DNA from: Argentina anserina
Taxonomy: Eukaryota; Streptophyta; Magnoliopsida; Rosales; Rosaceae
Length of the DNA: 64,000 nt
Reading direction: 5' to 3'
Assembly (NCBI RefSeq): GCF_933775445.1
Contig: NC_065874.1
Coordinates: forward strand, 24,188,501-24,252,500
Positions 1 to 11,813 of this stretch are shown here, one piece after another (the stretch's first letter is position 1; each line of letters opens with the position of its first letter). Both the position numbers and the translations under genes were made by a program. The notes under the pieces are model-generated. The model saw nothing but the letters and a program-made list of their open reading frames with translations, was not told where the DNA came from and ran no database searches.

Positions 1-78
1 TCAAGTGCATAAAATTTTGTTAACACTAATACCAAGATGAACATATCTGTCAAACAAATATTCTTAAAGCACTCTGAC

Positions 79-3000
79 CTGTAAGTCTTCATTATTCGTA
101 ACGAATTGCACAACACGGAACCATATATCATCACTAACAAAATCTCCTGCCTTATCAATCAATTGAAGAATCACATCTACATACCTGTCAACAGGCACCC
201 AAAAAAATACTTTAAGATTGATAATGTGGGAACTTGGGGTGGATATTATTTCAAGAGTCACAAGTAATAAACGGAAGTCCCAGATGAACTGAAAACAGAA
301 ATTACTAGATTAATTCACAAGTCAAAAGCAACATCTTCAGATCTCCACATATTTTAATTTTTCCGGAATGAAAATAATTAATAACACAATAGATTCAATT
401 GGGCCTTAAGCAGTCGGGTCTTGACCATTTTTCTATTCACCCGTTTCTTACTAATTGATTACTGCTGGCATTGATGGAAAGATTGTAATTTTCTAATTTT
501 CTAAGAAAATCCCAAATGATGGATGGCACCCATTGCATTTCTGGATTACCTATTTTTCCATAGAAAAAATGTGCAGTTGCTTCTTTCGTTATTTAGAAAG
601 TATGACTGAAATATTTTGATACAGTGCACTCTAATTATTTTGAGGACGACAGTGCACTCTAATTATGTATGCAGTGAAATTCCATTGTTTATGTTCCAGT
701 ATCCAATTATAATCTTCATAAATTAAAACTATATCCTTGCTAGCTCTATACATTAAGAACTCTTTCTCTTGTTCAGTAATGTGTAACAACAACAACAGCT
801 GCAACGCTTACAAAGAGTCCTTGACCCAGTTACCCTCTTCTAATTTGTCTTTCCCACTATCTTAATATTACCAACAAATCCTCCAATACTACACTGAACC
901 TACACGTCTTTTAATTTAATAAGAGCAACCTAAACTTCTTTTCTGACAAAAGAAATCTACACAATTAAAAACTCCATTAATTACGCAACTATAAAAGAGG
1001 GGTGTATTCTCTGCAATTTGGAGAACGTAGCTTGTATCAGCCTTCTCGTCAAATTCTTGATAACTATGTAAACAACACTAGCCTAGATCCCTAGTTTCAC
1101 GAAGTTTCCTTCCGAGACAAAAAATACAAGTCACGTCTCATGTCTACATGATTCTCTCAAGATTTTTTTACCACAAGAACACTGCCAAAAACCATTTACG
1201 TAAATTATTCTTGATTGTTGGCCAAATATATCCATAAAACCCAGGCTTTGCTAATGACCACTAACTTCAATCTCACTGAAAGCTCAAGTATCCATGATTG
1301 ATAATATGTTATACCTTATCCTCCATAGGATGTCAACCAACAACAGCATATTTTACCACCACTGAGTTTATTATGTAGCACTGCCGACTAATAATCCATA
1401 TTAGAATGAGCACATATTTCAGAACATCATGAAGAAGTTCAAAATCCTCTTGCACAGAAATATTGTTAGATTTTCTTGCAAGAAACATGATTTCTTTAAA
1501 ACAAAAGTTAATTACTTTTGTTGATATCTACACTTGTCTAATGAGCTACAGTCATATGCATGCCTTCATATCTACTCTGGCATACTGGTTCCACGACCAC
1601 TTTCTTGCAAGGATAATTCATATATACGACATTATGAAAATGAAAACCATGCTTACCATGATAGATCAGGAGCAAATTTTTCTGCAAGAATGGCAGCCTT
1701 AAGTGACAATTCTTCACGCATTGTGAAGTCTGCCGTACTGAGATACTGAAATGAAGACAGTATGGTTCCAAGAGAAACCAAATCAAGGTGCTATATAAAG
1801 CAAAATTAAATAGCCAAAAGAACAAAGGAATACACAGCCAGCGTTTGATATACCTGTAGTAATTCTTCTACTATGTCTTTTGCATTTGAAACGTCACACA
1901 TGCCATATAGCAGGTCAAGAGCTCGCCTACGGATACTGAGAATATAATTTGATTTTAGTAGACAAATAACTTCTAACATTTAAAACGGAATCAAAACATA
2001 TAAGCTTCTCCTCAGATAATTATTATGCGCACAAATCTTCCATTGAATTAAAGGTGAAAATTCTCGAGGAATGACAGATGATGATAGTTGAGTAGCCTGT
2101 TGTAGTGGGGAAGGGATAGATAAACAAAGTGAATTAAGTAAAGACTACAGACGGAGCACACTGCAAGAAATGTAAGCATCTTATATGCAATGCTAGGTAC
2201 GATGTTTGTAACTAAAACCCGAGCTCAGGAAAATTTGCACAGTTGTGTAGACACAAAATAACAATAATCAAGGATGTAAGCATATATTGCCAGACAAGAG
2301 TTTTAACCTGACATCTGGATCCTTCAATGAGGTGATGATCTGAGCTTGATGTCTCTTGATAATATCTTGCACATCCGTTACCATTAGCATGCGGGTCATA
2401 TTTTCCTGCACCAATGAATGCGTTTAATGGTTAAATATGTAGCCACATATGCATCCTTTCAAGCTTAGATATAGTTTTAATATGCTTCCATAAGAGTTGT
2501 GATTAAAAATGAAAGAAAGAAAAAAAAGAGGTTAAGGAAAAAGTTAACGGGACTAAGAGTGTTGCTTTACTGCAAAGCAAAAGTAATTCAGTACTTACCA
2601 AACCCAGATATCGAATATTTGGTTCTCGCACAGCAATAAATTTTCCCAGCAGTGCAACACATTGGGACATCATCTCTTTCTCAGCATCAAGATGCATGAC
2701 CTAGATTGAGCAATGATTAGACACAAAAACATTCTGACATAGCAGACCCTTGGTTCCAAAAAGAAACAAAATTTTCTTTGATAATGACATGTAAAAGCTA
2801 TGGTGAAGTGCTTACAAGTGCAAGGGCTTCAAAAAGAACGGCGTGCGATGCATTGTTCTTATTAACGTTTTTCACAACATCCGTACCCATTAATATACGC
2901 TGTAAGACCTGAAAGCAGCAATACAAAGTTTAACAGAAGGTAATATTTTAAAATAGTAAAAATACCACTGATAATAAGTCTCTGACAAGAGAGAAACCTC

Positions 3001-6000
3001 AAACAATGATCTTCTAGTATTTGGGTCTTCAACGGTAGGAAAATACTGGAGAACCCTCATTGTCTTGACCTGTTCAAACAAAATATCAGTAAGCATAAAT
3101 TGAGGTTGTTCTATATCCATCAACCGTCCAAACTACTGAATGTGTCCCATTCACCACTTCACCCTTGCAACTTTTAGGTCATCAATTGAAGGGTGGAAAT
3201 CTCATAGTTATTAATTTTCATGTGTCATCAAAGTTATGTGAACAGAGACTGTATTACTAACTTCTCAAGATCAAGAAATTACAATTTAAAGCCAAGTAAG
3301 AAACAGAAAAGGACATCTTACAAACCTGGAGCCAGGGTGATGGGATGCCATAGTAGGTGTACTCTTGTGGAATATCCTGATTCCTAGCAAGCCGTTCTAG
3401 TATTTTAACACATTTTGGAAGACAACTCCAGTAAGCATCATGGTGATTTGATACAAGCGCGACAAGAAGGCTCATCGATGATGTCAAAACACCAAGATCA
3501 CGTTCATCTAGAAGTTGTGCCATGCGGTCGGCCCTAAAAAGAATACAAAAGGATATTAATTTAACAAGCACAAAATGAGATTGTTTGTGATATATACTAT
3601 CATGAAGAAAATAACACTCATACATACCAGCCATCTATATTGACAACATCAGGATTTTTCCTGTACAAGCGCAAAAGACATAGTGCAGCCTTTTTTCTCA
3701 CGAGAGGTCTGTAACTGCTGGAAATCTAAATTAAAAAGTTTCAGTCAAAAAAATTGTTTTCTATCAATTTCTGAAACATTAAAGATACAATGCCTCTTAC
3801 AAGCAACTTTTGAACATCAGATGCTAATGACTCTGCAAATTCCCTGCCTCCAATATTCCCAACCTACAAAGACAAATACAAATCAATTATCATACAGAAG
3901 TCAACAAAACTTAATAAGAACATGGCATGACAGATTATGAAATAAAAAAAAACTAATCGAACAAAACAAGTATCCAGATGTAAGATTGAATATAATATAA
4001 TATATATATATATAATTTAAAACCGAATATATTATTTTCATTATTAACACTAGCATTGCCTACTTCACACGATGTGTAGAATGTTTTTTTAAAAGATAGA
4101 AATATGAGAAGTTAAGCTCCATCAAGGAGTAGGAGTTAGTTACTCCTCTTGTACTGCTCCTAAAAACGTGGTGTGATCTTCCTGGTTAAAGGGAGAATTT
4201 GAAATCCTAAAGATAAAAATAATTTAATGCGTAGGAAAACTATCAAAATATTGTTTTCTTTCTTGTTTTTACCCTTTGTTTATGAAATTTCTAAAAAAAG
4301 TTGTTTGATAAATCAAGGACAATAAAAGTAATTAGCAACTTGGCAGTTTCATATGCCAAATTGACTTAATTAATAGAGATAACTCAGATAGTGGCTTAAT
4401 ATTATAGTGTCCAGTACTGCCACACATATTTAAAAATGAACATGTGAAATAAACAGACAAAGATTGTCATACCATGGTCAATGCCAAACATTGAAAAGTT
4501 TCATTACGACCAATAATATCATTCCGCACAGTATTTATCGCTAATCTCAGAAAATCGTGGTTTTCATTGAGTAGACATGATGTCACAATGTATCCAACCT
4601 GCAGCCATATTGAAGTTAATTAAACAATAAATAGCACGGAAGCTACAGTAACATACAGTTTTTGAAAAGCTTACTACCATAGATGAACATTACATGCGTT
4701 ATATAACTGAACTATATAGTGGGCATATATTTTACTGATTAAATACCATATTAAAAATAATTTTACATTTTAAATTCAAAAATAGAATCTACCATTTTTT
4801 CCATCCAAAGAGGAAATTTCCAAAAGGACAAAGATTAGTACAAGTAAATGTATGCATCATCGTGTAATGAAGACATTACCTGCTTCTCTGGATATTTAGG
4901 TGCAGATATAAGCGACACAGCTTCCATGTGACCAAAATCCACATCATATCCCAACATAAAAATGTAAAGCATTTTCCAGACATACTTCTTCTTCTCATAC
5001 GGAGTCAAACCCTGATGAAATAATTAAGGAAAACTTGAGTAACCATTCAACCCTTCTGGTTTAGCAAATCAACTGTGAGTACATTATCACATGTGGTAAG
5101 TATAACCAAATAAACCACCAATAAGAAACTATCTTACAAAAAATATTTATATTTTTAAAACCAAAGGGTATGCATGGCATTTCTAAAAGCGAAGTGAAGA
5201 CAAACTATTAGACTTCATTCTCGATAACTATTAATAATATCACAACATGCATGAGAGACAGAGGGAGCAAACAAGGACATAGTTAATTTTAAAATTACAT
5301 TTTATGAGAAGCAAGATATTAAACTAAATATGTCTAGTACAGAGGTTAGATGACCACTTCAATAGTTTTTACAGATCATGAGGACAGACAAACTTCAAGT
5401 GTAAATACAGTATAGAGTGGAAAAAACCCCTAAGTAACAGCAACCCTCAGGTGAGCAAAAACTGCATAATAAGTAATCACCAGAACTATAGAAAAACAAA
5501 ACCAATACATGTTGAAATCAATTAGACATTCAGCATATGCACTTGCCATGAAGTTCACTATATATTTAATTCACTTAATTCAGTAATCAATAACAAAAAT
5601 TCGAACTCAAATTATGAGAACCAAAATGTGCTTATAGATTGAGTCAGAAAATCAGCATACGAAAATCTATATGCAACAATTATTGAATGAACACCTCTCA
5701 TTCGAGCAGAAAAATGATTTTCAATAGAAAGATCTTAATCTGGAAGGTTGGAATTGCCATAACCAAATACTATATAATTTCATCTATCTTTGTGTACTCC
5801 AAACCTCTGCATAAAAAGTATTCATGTCCTTGCCATTCACAAGAACGTTCAACATTTCAAATGGTCATATAGCTACCAAAGCATTTATATGTCAGCTCTA
5901 CTTTCATCAGATTAAATGGAATTCAAGTGAGTGCCTCCTGGTAATTCATCTCCCACCTATAAAGTCATTATCCAACCAAAAGGGCCTGTGACACCAAGAA

Positions 6001-6497
6001 TCTATGTGTTGCACTTGGCAGATAACAAATCGAAAAATCAAAAGATCCGCCACGGTGCAAATGATCAGGAAACTACATGTATGATCTGATACCGAATAAA
6101 ATAACCAACTGACACTTAAGTTCAGTGACTCATTACGACATTTCCAACTAGTCCTGGAATGCAAAATCACAATGCAATGCAGATATCACTAAGCTTTGAT
6201 TCTCGGCTTCCAACTAAATTGAAATTCCCAGAGCAGCCAAAACCTAACACCCAAACAATCCCCAAATTTCAAAGCGACGAAGGAATTAAGATCGAAATTG
6301 AAGCACGAATAGAATAAAGGAAAAGGCAAAACCCTAAGGCGGTGGTGGGGGGAAGCGGAGCGTACCTTTTCGTTCTTGAAGCGAGTGCGAACATTGCCGA
6401 GCTCCTTATCGACGCGAAGGCGCTCCTGCTCTTTGTTGGGGCAATTGCGAATGTCGCTGATGAAAACAGAGAGGCCTCGCATGCCGGACAAAGCCAT
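79..6497 (-). CDS. AP-2 complex subunit alpha (alpha-adaptin), 5' part, frameshifted in exon 4
   Basis: Large subunit of the AP-2 clathrin adaptor, which selects cargo at the plasma membrane during endocytosis. Thirteen exons are visible with GT-AG ends: 6497-6366, 5011-4880, 4598-4473, 3864-3801, 3725-3628, 3533-3326, 3069-2998, 2908-2816, 2700-2599, 2405-2308, 1935-1854, 1745-1657, 184-79. They cover about 467 residues of a protein usually near 1000 aa; the rest lies left of the window. The start [19 protein letters not shown] and the run [16 protein letters not shown] are hallmark plant alpha-adaptin sequence, and the visible part is the alpha-solenoid trunk. Exon 4 is 64 nt, where the conserved protein needs 63: GGREF-type coding is interrupted by one extra base near 3838-3845, giving a stop within the exon (about residue 145). 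All other exon phases fit. It is either a disabled copy or a consensus error. Positions 1-78 are intron. Confidence 0.93.
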
Positions 6498-7618
6498 GGC
6501 CGCTCAGATCCAGTGCCCTCCCGGCGAGACTCGCTCCTCGGCTACACCAGATCCTTCCGGATCTAAGACCACCACCACTGCTGATCAGCTCCAGAAATGA
6601 AAGAGAGAGAGAGAGAGAGAGACGAGGGTGGTGGACTGAGACGGAAATTAGGGAAAAGAAAAAGAGGCGTCGGTCAGTAATGGAGGGAGGAGACGACTTT
6701 TATTCACCGTAGTTGTTACCCCCTCTATTGAAAAATCGAACCACCATTTTCATGTCTTTTTCCACCTATTTACTGTAAGGGACCCACACCTTCCTTCTTC
6801 TTTTCTTCACAGTCCTTTTTCTTTTCTTTTTTTCTCTATTGATTTCTTCAGTTTTTTTTCAAACGTTTAATTTCCTTTCTTAAATTAAGTGACTTTCGTT
6901 CAAGTCGTTACATAGCAGTAGAAAATCGTAACTCCGCATGTGGTCATGTTCGTGAAGGTATGTGTAAAACCTCCACAATCCACACATGTAGATCTGCCAC
7001 TAATGATTTTTTGCACCAATCGTTCACTCCGGCTAGGGGCATGCAATACTGCACACCACTATGCTAATCCAGAATGGCAACCTAGAAAGTTTGATTTGTA
7101 CATACTTGGTCAACCTGGGATGGTATTATTAGTTGTTTACTTGAATAAGAAATGTATATTTCCATAAATATTAATTTTTTTTAATATAAGGCTAGTGCGG
7201 CTGTGCTAAAGATTTCATTAATGATACTAAAGAATAAAATGAGGATGTGAAACCTAAACATCTGATTATAAATTTAAAAAATAATATAAAAAATTCGTAC
7301 ACACAAGTACTCAAAGCACCAACTAGCAAAGATCATTACTCTAATAATGACTATTTTGTTTTGAAACATCGGTGACATAGAATACAAACATTAATGTTGT
7401 TTTTTTTCAAAGTAAAGTTCAATTCATTAGATGACTAGCCTAAATATGGCCATACACTATATTTACACTTCAAGAATTTCTTGTTTATGCATTCTAACCT
7501 CATTACAAACTAATACTCTTGTTGTAAAGCAAACTCAAAACAAAAACTACACTTCGTATCTTCTATGGCAAAATCATCTTCTAGCATTCAATCTGTCAAG
7601 ATCACGCAATTGTGGCAT
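6498..7618. other. 5' flank of alpha-adaptin and intergenic DNA
   Basis: Presumed 5' UTR and promoter of the minus-strand alpha-adaptin gene. A GA/CT microsatellite lies at about 6602-6623, close to the expected transcription start. The remainder is AT-rich with no supported gene. Confidence 0.5.
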
Positions 7619-7626
7619 AATAGAAC

Positions 7627-9105
7627 CAGTGGCGGATCTAGGAATTCAAAACTGTCTAGGCTAATTTATATGAGGACACCAATTTTTTTTTTTTTGAGGT
7701 TTGGAACCCAGTAGGAGGCTCATCCTCACGCCCTTATTACTTTCAATCAAAATATAGACTGAGGGGGACATAAAACCAAACCTCGTGAATTGAAACTTAT
7801 AATCATCAAAGCGTTATACGCAACAATAAGCTACCTAAAACGTACCCTACGAGACCCTCATGGCCGAATATTCATAGTCATAACAGTCACCATCGAGCAT
7901 TGGAGTTGAAGCTCGAACCAATTATACAAATTCAAAATCTTTAGGAAAAAGAAAATAGAAAACTAGTGGAGCTACATTTAAATTACAGTTTTGCTAATTT
8001 TGCATATTGCAATGAATTTGAATTCACCTTCATTTTTTCCCCTTAAACTGTGATATGCGCAAGGCAGTTCAAATTTCCAATCAAGCATACAAACATAAAC
8101 GAATCACATATAGTACTTCAAATTTTCATTACATCCTAAATCCAAGATTGAATCGGTAAAAAATTATCTCTAAATGTAATCCATCATGAAACTAGTCTAC
8201 AACGACATCATAAACTTTTTGTTTTTGGTTAATCTAATTTTTGGTCTCATCCACTATTTACTTCAATTTCCTTCTCTCATATAAACCCAAGCTCAAATAT
8301 CGATTCTAAACATCAGATTATGACTACATCATTAAGTTTTTACTTCAGCATTAAACAGACTAATCTCCAATTCTCCATCCATTCTAGTCATCGCTCCTCT
8401 CACCAGGGCCCTAAACATTTGGAACTCCCCTTCCCCTCAACCAAAGGGCCATGTCATGGGCTGGTGCAGCCAGAGCTAACCACCCCCCCCCCCGGACCAA
8501 GTCTCTAGTTTTAGAGAACCAATGAGCAACACCAGGACTGGCCCTGCATCACCTTACTCATCTGCATTCATCTCCATCTCACCACCAGCCACGCCATTAT
8601 TGAAAACTTCCATTTCAACGCCCCCCTTGCCTCAATATCTCCTACACCACCATTAGCCGCATTCCCCTCCACACCGCCATTAGCCGGTGCTCCCAGTCGC
8701 GCCTTGACCCATACAATAATATTTTTCTCCAATTTGCCCAAGCATTTCCAAATGGCCTCAGTGCACCCGGTACAACAATTTACCATGCATACCATCACTC
8801 CAACTGAAAACATCGTACCGAGAAAGGAGAGAATAACCATTGGTATACTATTTTGCAGCATTGCGGTAAAATTAAGATCAAAGGGGATCTTTGGCTCAAT
8901 TTTGGTCCAATCAATTTTATGGATTACAATGCCAACAGCTTCTAGAGACTCTTCGGCAACACCTTCTCCTTCTTCATCTGAATCTTCAGCATCCTCTTCT
9001 GCACGGTTAGACTGTGCTGGATAAGGAGGCTATACTTGGTGTTTTCTCCCCCAAAATTTTGTATGGGCTCAAGCCCATAGAGCCCTTTGACTGCATCCGC
9101 CCCTG
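7627..9105. mobile_element. 1479-bp hAT-type DNA transposon, non-autonomous, with a cargo ORF
   Basis: The ends are short inverted repeats, CAGTGGCGGATCTAGG on the left and the inverse of CTGCATCCGCCCCTG on the right. They are flanked by a perfect 8-bp direct repeat, AATAGAAC, at 7619-7626 and 9106-9113. An 8-bp duplication with CAG-type ends is characteristic of the hAT superfamily. No transposase is seen. A minus-strand ORF near the right end is described separately. Confidence 0.85.
8568..9028 (-). CDS. ORF of unknown function inside the hAT element
   Basis: An open frame of about 150 codons runs from just after a stop near 9030; its first ATG is at 8861, leaving 97 aa. The frame before the ATG is acidic and Ser/Glu-rich (AEEDAEDSDEEGEG). 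After it comes one hydrophobic, probably membrane-spanning segment (IPMVILSFLGTMFSVGVMVC), then a Cys pair and a Gly/Ala-rich tail. It does not look like a hAT transposase. It may be a captured host fragment or chance; I do not recognise the family. Confidence 0.3.
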
Positions 9106-9113
9106 AATAGAAC

Positions 9114-9550
9114 ACTACTTCCCAGCAAACAAAAATAGGAACTGAATCCCATCATAAACTGTATTCTCCAGTTGTACTTCAAATAATTACCAATCCCAAC
9201 AGATTATGACCGAAGTTAAAATGGTACTTTGAAGACCATTTAACATATCTAACATGGCTAAGCAACCAAGTCTGCCTAAAAACACTAAGTAATGTATGAG
9301 GGTGGCCAGGCGCTCTCCATGTAGACCCACAAACGCAAGCCCATTCAACAAAACGCATCGCCTCACGTCTTCACCATTTTAAACATTGATACTACCATTA
9401 GTGATCTTGTTAACCATTGAATAAAAGAATGTAATTTTAAATCAAGGAGTTGATGATAAGCTTACACGATCTAGTTTTTTTTTTAATGAAAACAATCTGG
9501 TGTTTACCAATTCTAGTGTTTTAGTTTTACCATGCCCATAGCCCCAAACA
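9114..9550. other. Intergenic, nothing supported
   Basis: AT-rich sequence between two DNA transposons. No gene or RNA was recognised. Confidence 0.5.
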
Positions 9551-9559
9551 TATCCTTAT

Positions 9560-10201
9560 GAGAAGTTTTAAATACACACCCTATATCTCTTAATACACAC
9601 CCCTTTATTTTATTTTTTACAAAATCTGATTTAAGTATGTTAAATGATCATAATAGACATATTAATATTGGAAAATAATAAAGAGAAAACGAAAAAATAA
9701 AACTAGTCTAGGTTATTCGACCTAGACGTACGTCTTTGTTACTATACCTCATAATTGTCAAAAATGTACTTTTGAGTTTGTTAGCTAAGGTGTTGTTTCA
9801 CAATACTGTTTTTCATATTATGAATTTGGAAACGATAGTAATAACCGTTCGGTGTACTGGATTCCGGAAAAATAAGGAGAATTGTTTTCACAATACAACT
9901 CGGAACTACTATGTAATTTTTGAAAACAACCTTTTCATGTTTCCATTAATTTCTGAATACAACCGAAGACCAAAAACATGTAACTGGTCGTACTTAATAT
10001 ACTCTTCACCGAGCTCCATTTCAATCAACAGACTCATGTTACTTCTCTCCTCAATTAAAACCCTAAAGTTCTCATGTAGTTGTTTCACTAGTGTCTTCCT
10101 ATAACTTTCTCTTACTCTTATTGCTTTTCAATTTTCTCAATTTCTTGGATTCGTGAACTCCTGCCTATCAATTGAAAGATATTCAAAAGCCCTACACCTG
10201 C

Positions 10202-10236
<35 letters not shown>

Positions 10237-11051
10237 CCAAATTTTTATCTTCCTGCCAATATTCCCAACTAAACTAGCTTTCATGAGATAGATCTTTGAG
10301 ATTTCTAGATTGAGGTCTGAATTAGGTGGGTTTTTTTTTTGTTAAAATAGAACAATGGCTGCTAGTTTTGGATATAAAAGTAGAAAACCATATTCAGATT
10401 TATGTTTGTGCAATTGTGCATGCCTTGATACACAATCTTGTAGACACATATAGTTATATAGGAGAGAGTGTACAAGAAAGGCTAATAACTGTTGGGAAGT
10501 AGAAGATAATAGCCTCAATTTTGAACTTGTTTTACCTTTTAACATATTGAAACTGTTTCCTAAGAAGTCACCAAACAAGTTCTCAAACTTGAGAATCCAA
10601 AATACAACTTCTTGTTTTCATTTTGTAAAATAATATTTGAAATATTATTTCGTAAACCATTACCGAACGAGCCCTTAGTAGTTGAAAATAATTGGCTATT
10701 TTTTGTATCAGATTTTGGTTTTTTTTTTCAACCTTATTGAACAAGTATTGCACGTGAGAATTGAATAATAAGTTCAGTTGAGACGTTGGGTTACAAGACT
10801 TCACTATTGAATAATAAGTTCATATATGATGTCAAATGTTTCTAGCAGAAAACGTGAAAGATTAAAAAATCTATGTTAGTTAAATTATAATTATACAAAA
10901 TAATAAAATATTTTATGATATATAGATAAAGGGTAATTTTGCTACTTTGGGGTGTGCATTTAGAGAAGAATTGACATGAAATTTTGGATTTGTAATGTAT
11001 TAAGAAGTGGGTGTGTATTAAGAGAAATTAGGTGTGTATGTAAAACTTCTT
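9560..11051. mobile_element. 1492-bp Mutator-like non-autonomous transposon
   Basis: Terminal inverted repeats of about 43 bp: the left end from 9560 (GAGAAGTTTTAAATACACAC) matches the inverse of the right end at about 11008-11051 with few mismatches. The flanks TATCCTTAT (9551-9559) and TATCTTTAT (11052-11060) match at 8 of 9 bases, as expected for the 9-bp duplication of MULEs. There is no transposase. A GA microsatellite lies inside at about 10204-10234. Confidence 0.75.
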
Positions 11052-11060
11052 TATCTTTAT

Positions 11061-11813
11061 CTTTATATATTATCCATGCCAAACTACCTGTGTTGGTTTT
11101 TTTTTGGGTGAATGAATAGAGGGACCAGCCCAAAGAAAAGCCCTGTGTTGGTTAATAATGATAGATATACAAGAGGGGTATTATAGCGAGTATAATGAGA
11201 AAAAATGGAAAAAAAAATGTTAAACTGAGAAATGGGATTGTAGGAATAAGAGATTGAGGAGACTCAAGATGGTAGTTCTTATTAATCAAGAATGGTTAAA
11301 TTTTTCAATAACCCTAAAAATTATCACAATTTTCTAATTGACCATATATTTCAAGTGATCTCAAATTTCTTAGTCTGATACTCTGATAAATTGATTATTG
11401 ATGAGACATATTCGTGTACAATACTGTCATCCCCAAGAGAGGTAGCGAAGGCGGTTACAAAACCGGCCGAGGTTGAGTAAGCAGCATCCTCCCGAGTCCC
11501 AGGTCTGATACTCCCGCGAAGTTGAACATACTAATATTCAAAACTGAGTATTGATCAGGGTAATTGACAGTAGAGTAAGATTGTAGGATGCTTATCATCT
11601 AGTGTAAGTACTTGTGATCCGTGAATGAGGAAAACTCGAGAGGATCTGTGTTCCCATGATGTTCATGGTTAGCCGAAAACAAAATTAATTACCAGAATTG
11701 CCAAGGGAAAACAGAAATTTCTGCAGAGAAATCCACAATCCGTGCATCAAAGTATGAAGATCTCTACTGTCCATTTCTATATGATAACTGAAAACATCTA
11801 TGGTTGGTAACTT
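11061..11813. other. 3' flank of the RETICULATA-related gene
   Basis: Downstream DNA and probable 3' UTR of the minus-strand gene that ends at 11814. No other feature was recognised. Confidence 0.4.

Noticed and set aside
10204..10234. GA microsatellite as a regulatory GAGA element
   Set aside because: It lies within a Mutator-like element with no gene nearby; treated as a simple repeat.
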